Source: Lethocerus indicus
Taxonomy: Eukaryota; Arthropoda; Insecta; Hemiptera; Belostomatidae
NCBI GenBank assembly: GCA_019843655.1
Contig: JACDQD010000103.1
Coordinates: forward strand, 2,666,001-2,730,000
DNA length: 64,000 bases
Direction: 5' to 3'
Part shown: one piece after another, positions 1 to 12,500 of the stretch
Layout of the letters: each line of letters begins with the position of its first letter
How positions within the stretch are numbered: the first letter of the stretch is position 1
Translations under genes and position numbers: made by a program
Notes under the pieces: generated by a model
What the model saw: only the letters and a program-made list of their open reading frames with translations
Told to the model about the DNA's origin: nothing
Database searches by the model: none

Positions 1-2560
1 TGTAAATTAATATTCAATACGAAACTGTAATTGCGTTTTAATTAATTCGAAATATTTAAATATGAAGAATATGCGCGCGTTAGCCGTATTGCGATATAAT
101 TTGAGTGCAAAACAACGAAGAGCGTTTATTGAATTATTAGTCGAAATTACGCAAATGAATACCGAGGGTCAAGGACCGTTTTCGGCCTTCGTCGCTGAAA
201 GGTTGAACTTTCTAACGTTTTAATTTCGTATTCCTCAACGGGTTTTATGTCAAATTTAAGACGTCGAAAAAAGTCCATAAATTCGGATAGATGTCGCCAG
301 TGACTCTTCTGAGTGTAGTCGAATAAATATTTAACATTCAAAATACGACGGCGGACAATAGGTTAAATAACAACGGGAAAAGACAGGTTACAATTAAGGT
401 AAAATTATACTTGTTTCATATTTCATGGAGGGCGGAGTATGGGAAAACAACTGAACAATTAATAGTAAAATCTTTTATTATATGAACATGAAAGAACATA
501 ATGTATTCATGATATATACGTATAAAAAGTAGAAATATAGAAACCTTATTTATTTCAACATTCGTATTTTCCTTAGACTTTAAAATGTATTTATTAAGAT
601 AAAAATTAAAAGTTAAATTAAAGTGAAATTAAAAGATGAAAATTAATTTTATTTCTTTGTACCTTTAGGAATGATCATTCATCAATAATACAGTGAGTAC
701 GTGGAAGGAAATTATACTAAATTACAATATTCATAATGACTTAATCAGTGCGTCTGAAGAGTGGTTTGTTCATTTCGCATTAAATTTTAACAGTACTAAT
801 TTATGAAAAACGAACCATGCGAACTAAACAATGTTGATCCTCATTCAGAAACACATGGAGTTTCGAAGGAAAACTGATTTGAAAACATTAGACTTACTCT
901 CTTGGCATTCGGAAGTTCTGCGTTCGGGATTTTCATTGCCACTGTCGCGTTTAGCACAAAAACCAGAAATGTGTTATCTCAAAGTTTGTGTTACTTACTT
1001 ACCTGTTTGGTCGTTTCAACTTCTTTAGACAATAGAGTCAATTGTACTTAATTGTAGTTATCTTTGAAGACAGGATAGCAAGTTAGCCGCTTAATAAAGT
1101 AGTTTAGTGTCTTTAATTTAGCTTGCTGACACCGTGCGTTAAATGAAATCCCCATAATCAGTTAACTTTTTCCTTCACCGTAACTTATTATTAGGTCATG
1201 CTAAAAGTGACAAAGGTCTACTTAACGAGCGTATTACCTGCGTTGTGTAATTGAGCAGTAAATATCATTCTCTATTAAGTAATCATTGAACATACTCGCA
1301 TTAAACTTTGTAAGATAAAGTAACATTTACTGTTTTTTGTACACCTGTTTTGTATTTTTCAAATAAATACACGGCCGTACCTATAACCTATATATTTTAG
1401 TATTACAATATTAGACCGGTTTAGGCTTCCCGGTATTGTTAGCACTGTACTAAACAGATAAAGCATCCGTGTTAGCACTGTTGTTGCATTGTTAGGGCTT
1501 AAGACGAAATAAGAGTGTTGTGATATAACTAGCAAGGATCCACAAGAAATTATATAAATTATTATATTATAATTATAGTAAAATGTAATGGAATAACAAT
1601 CCTATTGAATATTATTACTATTTAATTTGCTCGAAGTTGTCATAGCGAATAAATCGGTTATCCAGAATATATTTTTAATCGATTCTAAAGCACTAAGTCA
1701 CCCTGCACCTGTATCATCAATACAAGCCTCTGTAGTAACGTATTTGCGGTTCTACACTGAACGAATTTTGTCCTCCTTTCATAATATAGCTACTACTTAC
1801 TCAAATCGGTGGTGATCCTGTCAACGCTATATCCGGTGTTTGGTTCATTGAACTCTAAGCGTATTTTCGGTTTTTTGTCATTGCACCGTTTTTCCCGAAA
1901 GCTAAGTTTCCTTTTTTCGGGAAACGCATATAAACGAGAGTAGCAACAGCGGTAGAAGACAAAAAAGACGGCGATAACGATAACGCCGATGGGACGCTTA
2001 AAAGCTCATGCAGGTAATATATCCCATGAGCCTGCGTAGATCACCCGCTTCACAATGTTTTAAACTACTCCAATATACAATATTATCACATCTGCCTTGA
2101 TTTCGTTCCATGTTGGATCGGCTTCGGGTTTCGCACTACCGGGATTATCCGCGTTTATCCCGAAATATTCGCGTATCACAGTCCGAAATTTTGGGGATCA
2201 TTAATTTATTCGGTCTGTAAAAAAATTGCAGGCCGTCGAGACATTCGCGGTTGCCTCACGAAGTAAGGGTCGCTACCGCCGATGGCGAAGAGTAAAGTTT
2301 CCGACCCCAACCGATATCTTGAATTCAGTAAATTAATATCGGAACGCACTACTGGTCTAGCATCCGAAACAGTCGATTGAAAATAAACAGCGGGTCTCGG
2401 CTGCCGGCGCGTTAACCGCACGTAAGCGGTATATATTGCGGTACCATCGCGGATTCGTGTATGACTATTTTAAACTAACAACGGATACGGGGGATTGGGA
2501 CAATGCAAACTATAGAAAAGCGTAAGGGGGGGCCGTTTGAGACGTCGTCGGCGGTGATAG
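1..2560. other. 5' flank, no gene seen
   Basis: AT-rich intergenic DNA upstream of the first cuticular gene. Only short open frames without splice or promoter support are present. Around 1411-1440 there is a degenerate minus-strand remnant of the dispersed hammerhead-like motif (ACCGGTCTAA preceded by a decayed stem), similar to better copies elsewhere in the window. I see nothing else that can be supported. Confidence 0.5.
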
Positions 2561-2564
2561 TTGT

Positions 2565-2620
2565 GGTGGGGCGCCCACTCGAGCCGCTATATAAACCCAA
2601 CTACCCGGCTCCTCTCACCG
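2565..2620 (+). promoter_or_regulatory. TATA promoter of cuticular gene 1
   Basis: A TATATAAA box lies at 2588-2595, with transcription expected about 30 bp downstream near 2615-2622, and the start codon follows at 2667. Just upstream, 2565-2578 reads GGTGGGGCGCCCAC, closely matched by GGTGGGGCCCAC in front of the TATA box of gene 2 (20309-20320). A GACGTC half-palindrome also lies upstream in both. The shared layout suggests paralogous promoters. The start site itself is inferred. Confidence 0.75.
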
Positions 2621-2666
2621 TCGACAGAGTAACCAACATCAAGAGACACTCCAACCCACCCTCACC

Positions 2667-3281
2667 ATGTACAAGGTAAGGGAGATACTCTTATTCTCGA
2701 TGCGAGGATACGCTGCGGTAACGTTTGAAATGTTCTTAACTTCAGGGAGGGCGCCGACTATCGGCAGAAATTTTCTATCTTCCAGTTGCTAACCATCCAT
2801 ACGTAGTATATGTACAATTCCATAGTCAGGAATGTCTCTCCATTAGCATGACTATAATCATATCAATCTCTGTTCTCGTTTGAAATTTCCAATTGAGGGT
2901 TGTTTCTACCACCCCCTATAGAATTCCATAGAATGCCAGTATACTCAATAAAATATTTAATCCGACTTGTACCGCCAAGGCATTTGAATAATTCCTACCC
3001 CATGCAGGGGGGTTACATCAAGAATGCTTCCGCGGATGTACCTCAAATAAAAGGGCATTCTAACTTCCGATTTATGTGGACGAACTCTTGACAATTTTTC
3101 GTGTTTCATCCTGATGGTTCTAACAGTTATGAATTTCTTAAAAAACAAACCTGTAATATCTATAGACCGTTGAAATGCAAGAAAATTATTATATTCTGTA
3201 GTACTGAATATAATAATTTCCTATCTTTTATTGTTAGATTTAGCTGAATTTTTACTCATGGTTGAAATAATTTTCAAAGTT

Positions 3282-3336
<55 letters not shown>

Positions 3337-6300
3337 CTTAAAATAATTATAAGGGAGCAGATAACGATAATTTCAGCTATATGATTGCATCCAGGCGATG
3401 ATTCAGGAGTATTATAACCAGAAGAAACAAAATTAGTTTTATTATCTCAAATCTATATACTAAAATATACCGTAATATCACCACGCTTGCAATTTTCCAA
3501 CTCACCTCGCATATTTGATTTTTAGTTTGTGGGTCCTGGATATTCCAAAAGTTCTAGGTTCCCTCGAAAAAATACCTAAAATTAAAATTTTAACCGCTTA
3601 AAAGAGGACCATATCAGACTACTGAAAAACTATTTTAAATGTAAACCCTTTAAATATTATCTTTGATGTTAACCTCTTCAAATTTACTGTATACATACAA
3701 TTTATATTCGTATATATTGTAGTGTCATGATTTCTCAATATTGTTAACAGCGATTTAGCTCTTACATAATACTAGGAAAATTAATGATTGACAGGAGCAA
3801 TAATAATTGATTAATCGTAATTTTCTGTATATTGTGATAAGTAGAAATCCAAATGAGCTGGTGTCAAAACCGGTGCCGGATTTAGCTTTATCGAATCTTA
3901 CGAATGAACCTCCGAATTCGGGTCTATTGCTGCTATGTTTCTTGATGAAGAGAATTAGCTTTCGAAGACTTTCGAAGTTTGAAGTTCGCGCGTTATATAA
4001 CAGGGGCGGGAGAAAGGGTCATAACACCGGAGCTAGGTTCAAACGAAGGAAATAATACTTTCTAAATTCCCAGATACGGCCGGCGGGATCAGCCGAATTT
4101 TCCTTTTCCGCGTCTCCATCCCCAACACGTGCTGTAAACATGCATTCAAAAAAGGGGGGCAAAGGTCGTACTCAACAGTTCTATATGCAGCATCCTTTAG
4201 TCCTTCTTAAACACATTAATTCTGGTATATTTAATTCATTCTTATACAACATTCATTACCCAATACATGCTCAAGTAGCGCATCCACCCTTTAATAAATA
4301 ATTAGGCGTACAATAATAATCCAGCATATCGAAGGGGCATATGTGTACATCACATCGATACCCCCTTACACGGGTATCATGAGTAATACATGAAGTCATT
4401 TTGCAGTAACTTATCGTGTAGGCAAATCATTATTTATTTTACTGAGTTAACAATTATAAAAGGAATTAATGAAGAAATAATTCTACCTTCAATTGACGGC
4501 TTGATCACTTTTCCTGCTGACATCTATGCCAAGTCAAATACGCGTGAACAAAATAGAAATGCATTCAGAGAAAGGAATGTTGTTGACATCTCCGCTAGTG
4601 GAAGGAATTCTAGAAAACTCGTTTCTACCGATTAAGGCACGGATCACTAATTTTATAAATTCATTATAGGCCAGTGTCGTAAACCAGATATTGTGTACGA
4701 TTGGGAAAAAAAAGATGCCTCGGATTTGGGTCCCGGGCGTTTCCAAACTCTCTGCTGAGAGAGTCATGAGTTGGGACGTTGAGAAAGTGTTATCGGAAAC
4801 AAAAACGCTGAGAAAGAGGCCAAATCTGAACTCAATTATATTTCACTGTGAAATTATGACAAATTTTTCAAATATTCATTAATCAATTAAGTGCACCTTC
4901 CGGTATTGATTTCGCTCTTACCGATTCGGACAATACACGTTGTGGTATTTTTTGTAGCATAAGTAGGTTACCTATTTAAATGTTCAGGAGATACTATATA
5001 TACTAGATAACGGCTGAAATTATCAAATAATTCGAAAACATTTTTGAGCCAACGGTAATCAAACCAGAGGCCAACTCTAATAATTCGATTCCCAGTTGAA
5101 TCATTATCGCTTCCGGCGAATTCCGAGAAGGTCTGTGTAGAATCATCGCGTGGGTGGAAATATATGCCTTGGCGCTAATTTCCTACATCTCTCACACGCC
5201 CATTTCACTCGCGGGTTACGCAACTCGGAGAAACTATAAATTTCAACAAGCCGCGAACTCAATGGCGTATCTCGGACGGGCCGTGTTTACCGGCGATTTT
5301 ATCGCGCGTAATCGTACGTAACTTCAAATGTAATCTCATAGTACTGACCCAATATGAACTCTACTGCAGTCATTCAAGAGGCGCATATAATGGAAATACC
5401 GATCGCAGTTTAAATTTAAAAGTTTAAGTTTCTCAAAAGATATTTTTCGTTTGAATATGTTTTTTTTGAGTAATATTTCCCGTTAATATGCCGGAGTGGG
5501 TTTTGGATCCGTTCAAATTCATTTCACTGAAAGCCTGATTACTTCGAACTATGCCAATACTGTTTGAACGTCGTCAAATGAACCGCTGTTCGAGTGAATT
5601 AAATGTCTATTCTGGATTGCCAGAATTGAAATTCCTCGTGAGTGGGTGGTAGAGGGGAAGCGGTAATCTGAATGGTGACTGGTAACAGGGACTAATGGAG
5701 TGCTTTAAGGCCGGGAGAAAGCATTAGCCGGCGGCCGATCGCTTCCTACCGCCGAAAACAGACGTTGCCTCACTCCCCCACTCCCTATCTTCAACCAAGA
5801 AACGATGCCACTAGTCCTCGACTATCCATCAACGTCCGACCTGGGCTGTCGCGATTGGGCTTCGGTTTAAAGTAGTCGCAGAGAGACCGAGACGGAATAA
5901 GCCAAAAAAAACTCTAAACTTGAGCGATTCAAGTCAAATCTTACCTGAACTGATCTGAGGTCTTAAAAAGATACCATTATCAACGGAGATTTAACAGAAC
6001 ACAATACTTTGGATTCAACAATCCAACTTGTTCTATTTACAACAAAATATATTCAAAACTAATTAATGAATATACGATATTCAGAATGTGGTTAAAAACG
6101 AAAACAAACTCAAGGTCAAATATTCTCGATATGTTAGACGTGTTATGGTAAATTTTTTATCCTTAAAGAGTAGTTAGTTCTATTAGTCTCTATGTACTTA
6201 AAACAACAGTTGGAATAAAGAAATAAGCAATTTTAAATAGCAATAATTCTAATGGATTGTTGTTTGAGCGCCAACGGTTACCTACGCTCCCGAGGAATGG

Positions 6301-9300
6301 GACATGCTATTCAAAAATATGCAATTGATGAGAGTAGGCCTGATCGGGAATGCCGATACCAACCACTGGCACAGTCCAATAACTCCAATTACCATCGTCT
6401 GGCAGAGAGTAATATGAAATTTATAATTCGACCGGTGTTTTATATCTAAGTTCGCCAAAGTCCCCATACCGAGCCGAGATTTTCATGATAATTGAGTAGG
6501 TTGAATGGTTCGATTCGGTTTCTGCAGGTGGTTCGGACAGTTCGGTTATTTCTTGAGGAAAATAAACGGATGCAGCGATATTTAGCTACTGATGAAACAT
6601 TCGCTGTTATATGCGTCCACCTCATTAAACGACGAGGTGAGCATCGTGTCAACCTGGTGAATAATTCATACAGTAGAAAATAGCCGAAGAGAAATCAAAA
6701 AAAGAACAAATATCCGTTTCTAAGAGGGCGACTAATTAGTGAAGAACGGGTCATTGCGCAAACCTACGGGTTTGGGTGGAGAGACCCCTTTTTTACACAA
6801 GTTGCATCAGTTAGAACCTTTCGCTTCACAAAAAGGTGCGGGCGTACACAAAACTTGCGTCAGTAAAACAAACGGGGTCCCTCGGGGATGGGACAATGTC
6901 GCAACGAGGACCTTTCAAATTGTCGATTAATTACGGTACCGGCGGCCGGGAGAGGAGGAAATAATGCGCGACATTTGTTTGCGGGCATTGCGAAACGTAG
7001 GTGACTTTTATGGCCCTGACACCCTCCCGCCGGCCGACCTTACCCACGGTGGATCCTCCTCTAATTGTTGTATGTCAATTAAACTATCTTTTAATTAAAA
7101 GAAGCGGCATTATTCTCCGGGCGTCGGCCATTCCCATTTCCCATGGACGGCGGTGTGTGAACTCCCCGGTCAAATTGTTGGCCGGCGATGGGCCGTCTCT
7201 ATCCTTTGTTTCGTGGCCTCCGTCGCAGCCCCTAAGGGAAGAAAGGAGCAACGCGGGTAACAAAAGAAACGAAAGTATTTCATCACTCAGCTGGTCTGCG
7301 GAATTAAAATGCTTCACCATGTAAATTTGCGTTCGTGATTCGTCTAAGGAACGCAGCACCCTAATTACATCGGTATTTTTTATTATTAATCTCTACATTT
7401 CTTTCGCAGGTATTGTCAGTTTTGGCTTTCGTCTGCGCGGTGGTACTGGGAGCACCACAGGGACCCCAGGGACCCCAGACCTCACCCATCCCCATACTTA
7501 GGTACGAGAACGAAGGAGTCAACCACGATGGATCCTACAAGTGGAGGTATGTACGCCTAGTTCACTGCTTTATCCTCAGATTAACCATTCCGAACGAATA
7601 CTCCCGCGATTCGAAATTAATTGAATCTAGCACAGTTGGTACCGAACTGTGGGTAAGGAATCAAAATTATCCCAACGCATAATTAAATTATGAGGATAGG
7701 AAGAAAATCGACAACCTGGGTCCTTCTATATTTCGTATAAAAAATAATCTACTGTGGGGCGTTGAATTTATACCACCCGACATTCCCTACATTTGCCTTA
7801 AAATATTTCAAATTGAAGCCATTAAACCGAAAAAAATGATAGCGCAGACGTTGTACGGCTCAAAGCGGACAGGGTTTTAAACCTTTTTGCGCAACGTGGA
7901 GCTTCGCAACCCGACGCCGTTTCCCCCTTCTGGCTGACCTTATCTCCCAAGTACCAGGAGTTTGCATTCGTCCGTTATAATATGGCGATGGCCTACAACA
8001 CTACCTCCGCTCAGAAGGGCCAAGAGGCTGAAGTTGACAGTATATTTGGGTTTTAACGCAAGCAGTTTGATAATTTGTCGCCCCTTAGGGCCTGAGGCTT
8101 ACCTCAGTTCTTTGTTGACAGGAAAAATCCGGTAGGGAAGAATATCCGATTTAATTTGATCGGGAGTGGATGTTAAGAAAGCCCCGAACATTCATCAGCG
8201 TTCAGAGCTCGTTAAGATAGAAAAGATAGAAGTTGGTCAAAACCTTCATAGAAGTCAATATATTTTCAAAAGTAAAACTTTATGGGTACAGTCTATGTAA
8301 TAAATCATCCGTGGAACAAAACAACATAGCGAGTTTTTATTAATAATTTGGGAAACTTATAAGAAAAATCATAAGTTGTTAGTAATTGTTTTATAGCTCA
8401 CTAGACGGGGCTTCATCTCCTCGAGCCGTTGCCCAACGCCCAACGCCTGGCTAAATATCATCACCATTATTTGTATATATGAGTTGCCCAACTAGCCAAT
8501 TGGGTAAACCGTGAGGTGAAGGCGAACGGGGTTACGAATATTATTGTATAATATATAAAAAAATTAAGCAATTTTAAGAGTAGCGGCAGTATTTTTCACA
8601 CATATTTCAAAGATATTTTTAGTTCCATCGCCCGTCGTAATGATTCGAAACCTAGGGTGGTTTCGGATTGTTCATAACTGCCAGTGGTATTCAGTTAGTA
8701 TTATTCACGTATGACTGCTGCAGATGAACTCCAACAACATCGTGACAAAAGCGATACTGTGTAATTAATACAGTATCTGTCTATTATCTATCATTTAAGT
8801 ATTTTTAATTTCACAGTTTGGAAGCAATTATAAATTTATATTTTTTCTTATTTCAATACCCTGTCACATGTTGGAAACGGTGAAACTTAATAACCAGTAG
8901 GTGATAATTGCTTATATGATGAATCCCCTAAGAAATTCAGCATATACTTCGTCGCGTTACAGGATCTTTTTTCTTGTTTTTCACTATAAACACCATGTTT
9001 ATGATTGACCGTCGCGAACTCTACATTCCTCTTGTTAAAGTTACGAAACCGGAAACGAGATAGTGGCCGAAGAGAAAGGATACGTGAAGAACTTGGGACA
9101 GCCCGAACAGGAGACCCAGGTGGCCGAGGGCTCCTACTCGTACACGGCGCCTGACGGCTCCAGGATCACCCTGACGTACGTCGCCGACGAGAACGGGTTC
9201 GTGCCCCAGGGCGACCACCTGCCGACGCCGCCGCCCATCCCCGAGGCCATCCTCAAGGCCCTCGAGTACATCAAGGCCCACCCGGAGGAGGACGGCCAGG

Positions 9301-9344
9301 GCTCGGCGCCCCAGCCATCCTTCGCCAACAGGCCCGCCTACTGA
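2667..9344 (+). CDS. RR-1 type cuticular protein (gene 1)
   Basis: Structural protein of the chitinous cuticle, secreted by epidermal cells and expected to bind chitin. Coding exons are 2667-2675, 7410-7546 and 9041-9344, with GT-AG introns after phase 0 and phase 2, giving 149 aa. Residues 1-17 form a signal peptide (hydrophobic [13 protein letters not shown], cleavage near APQ). A short Pro/Gln-rich stretch follows. The chitin-binding RR domain spans about residues 44-110 and shows the RR-1 hallmarks: [10 protein letters not shown], then [16 protein letters not shown] and TPPPIPEA. The C-terminus is short and ends AY. The first exon codes only MYK. It is chosen because it follows a TATA box, has a consensus donor (GTAAGG) and keeps phase 0 into the signal peptide. 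Exon 3 is much richer in GC than its introns. No canonical AATAAA was found just downstream. Family assignment is secure; the substrate role is family knowledge. Confidence 0.93.
2676..7409 (+). other. Large intron 1 of gene 1
   Basis: A 4.7-kb phase-0 intron interrupts the signal-peptide codons. It contains the (TA)n tract at 3287-3332 and otherwise unremarkable AT-rich sequence. Large first introns placed right after a few codons recur in genes 2 and 4 of this locus and could hold enhancers, but no specific site is claimed. Confidence 0.7.
3287..3332. repeat. (TA)n microsatellite
   Basis: Uninterrupted TA dinucleotide run of about 46 bp inside intron 1 of gene 1. Similar runs occur at 16611-16660, 30616-30663 and 57359-57402. 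Confidence 0.95.
7547..9040 (+). other. Intron 2 of gene 1
   Basis: A 1.5-kb phase-2 intron between the exon ending in the linker codons (YKW) and the exon carrying the RR domain. The donor is GTATGT, and the acceptor TTAAAG follows a pyrimidine-poor stretch. The same phase-2 position is used in gene 2. No other feature was seen. Confidence 0.7.
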
Positions 9345-9599
9345 TACCACTCCCCAACCCTCCGACCCCAACCGCCACATTCGCACCTTTAGATCTTGAA
9401 GAAAAAGGAAAAAAATATTGCTCAAAAACACTGTCTACCCGCCGAGCGAAAATACTGGACGGACGTCGCCCGGGGCAGCAGAAATAGATGCCATCTTAAT
9501 TTTTTTTATATGTATTCAGATATTACTATAGCGTTACCGTTTGATAACCAATATGTATACATCAATGTAAATGTGTACGATTTTATATTGTTTTAACAA

Positions 9600-12500
9600 A
9601 TATATTTTTTCGTGAAAAAGGAACTGCTTTAAGTAATCTAAATCTTAATGTACTCCTATTGCATCCTATTGATTCCTATTTCATCCGGTAGGGATGCAAA
9701 TGCTTCCTTCAAAACATTTTTCTTACCTAATATTATCTTAATTACCTAATATTTTTTTTAATGTAGTGAATAATGAATTTTACCACAATATTGTTACATT
9801 TTATACTCCTCTTCAGTGGGGATTCATTCAGTGTATTAGAACAAGTCGAGATCGTTCCGGTAACAGAATTCTAATAATATACATGAAAATTTTTAATGAA
9901 ATCATTTTGAAATTAATCAAAAAACCGATGAAAGTACGTACTATGTAGATATAAATACCGTTCGCAGTTTGTAATGAGTAACATCATTACCAACGATCTT
10001 ATTTCGCCGCGCACCGCTTGATACTAACCCGCACAACAGATGTGCATCGACGGCTAGTAGCATGGTACGGAGAAGGCGCAGTCTATGTCCAATGACATAC
10101 ATAAATTTAATATTATTTGTGTTGTAACTCCTATTGTTTTTAGTCATATTCTAAGCAATAATACTATCATTATTTACAAATTATAATTCTACTTATTAAT
10201 CACCATAATAAGATTTGGAATATCATCACTCCTTTAACATGGATTACTCGTCTTTTCCAATTACTTTCAAGGACGGTTTTGCTTTTAAAGGTGGAATATG
10301 ATATATTAAATTAATTTAGGGCGTGGATTAAGGTGGATTAAGGCGGATTAAGCTGGATTGTTTATTTAATCCCCCTACAGTTTACCATTGATTGACTCGA
10401 CACTTAATTATTGATCATGTCCCACACAACCTGAGATTGGGTTCATAAATAAAGTTGAAAATAGAAGTATAAACGTGAATCTGAATATATAAAATAATGT
10501 AATGATGAATTCTGCCTTAAGGCCACATCTTCTTTTCCTTGTGAACTCATCCAACTTGATTTTACAAATTTTTAAAAATGTGCTATATGACTAAGGATTG
10601 ATAAACATTTCAGAAATTCGGTACCGGTAATTAATATATAGGAGTAGACCATGCTGGTAAACCAGCAAAGCGCGTAAGTCCCTCGATGTTATATAAACTA
10701 CATTACTCAAGAGACCGTGTTGTACTTTATCAAACTGGATGCACCCGGCTGAAAAACAGGATGAGTAATGGCATTCCTCTCCTCGGATTTTGCAATCCTC
10801 ACAGTTTCTCTTTCGCCGAACAACGCCTATGTTTCCATCAATACGACATAAGCGCGCTGTCCTCACCATTAATTACAGACAGCGTTTTTTCCCGGGCTAG
10901 ATCTTATGAGAAACTAATTTCAGAGCGAAAATACTACACCATTACTTTAGATATTTCAAATAAGGCCAACAAAACGAGCATATCGGAAAGAGTACCCTAC
11001 AAATTCTTATGCAAACAGGTAGAAACTTTACGATGGCAATAAACATAAATTTTATTCTCGGTGTCCTATTACAGAGGTTGCTTCTGACCTTTCAATGCGG
11101 ATGCACATACGCTAGGCTCTGTGCGATCCTCGCGAGATTCTCGCGGACATTTATACAACGGAAACCAATATCATTACTGTGAAAAAATTTATTTAAATGG
11201 GAAGAAAAGTAATTGGTAAAAGAATAATTGAGTTTTAATGCCGCGTTGATCGTAGGAACCTTGAATGCCGAATAGTTGACCATATTGTTCAAATTAATTA
11301 CCGTTACTTCGTTCACAGAGGAGTTCGAACCCGAAACAAATAAACAGCGAAGCGGGTAACGAAATTGGCTGTGTTGCGCACTCGACCTTTCCCTTTGATG
11401 TGTGAGGCATTAACCGAGGCTGTCCCGTGAAATACGGCCGGGATTCTCGCTTTCGCCGCCCGGCATCCTATTTGGAGGTTCAAACATTCGCCTATTCTCA
11501 CCAAACACGCCTCTCATCTCTCCCATTCTCTCAAGTAAATTTTTCGAGTGCTCTCCCACAACAGGCGTAACACAACATCGTAACGTACTGTATTTTACCA
11601 CTCCCAAAGCAGTGAGATCAGTTCGGTGGCAGTTATGGAATCAATACCTCTGTTGCTTTAACAGTGCAGACAGGATGCTCGCGCGGAATCTCGCGTAGGA
11701 ATTTCACCAGATAAGATCTCGAAATAACAGCTCGCGTCAGGACACTCCAGAGACACTCCTGCAACAGCACTTTTCAGTATCCCCGAAGAAATATTCGCAG
11801 GACTGAGATTACGATTTTCCGAAGAATTAAAAAATTGAGCGTTTCGATTTTTTCCAAATTCAGAAAAACCTTGCCAACACAGAGTCCGAACAACGGGACT
11901 CGACGTCCCATATTTGTTGAGTAATGAGCGGGCGAAGCGTGTGTGTTTCGAGCCACTGCACGTCCATAATGTCAGGGTCGGACGGTTGATGAATAGCTAC
12001 GCCGACGACGATACGACGGCCTTCGATATTACGGCGATGCTCAAAATTCTGAAACGGTCCTAGGACGCCAAGGTTCCCCCCCAAGTAAGCGTGTGAAATG
12101 CTTTTGCAGGAATTACTCTCTCCGTTATTTTTCTATGTCAGACGTCTCTTAGTATCACCAGTTTCCTTTCGTTGAGACGCTTTTAGCGGGTAAAAAAATA
12201 TTTATATTTCCATGAATTTTTGAGAAGTAAACCAGACGCGACTGGGTTAGCATGGAACGCAGCGAGTGGAGACGGAAGATCGGTACAGTGATAAGTGTTC
12301 CAAATCCTCGCGGACCACCAAACCTTTTTAAATTCAAGTTGTAATTTAATTTTACCGTGTTCGGGAATTAATATATTCGATGCCGAACCGGATATTTATT
12401 TCATCGATAATTGAAAACGCGAGATCAAAGCACGAAATAAAGCGCCGGGGCTTACACGAGGCCGAACGTAGGCGTTGCGTAAAGTGGGATGTCTCGCGGG

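Noticed and set aside
9021..9431. 136-codon minus-strand frame
   Set aside because: Exact antisense of gene 1 exon 3; arises from the GC-rich codon use of that exon.
10686..11042. 118-codon plus-strand frame
   Set aside because: No splice, promoter or homology support; length within what chance allows.
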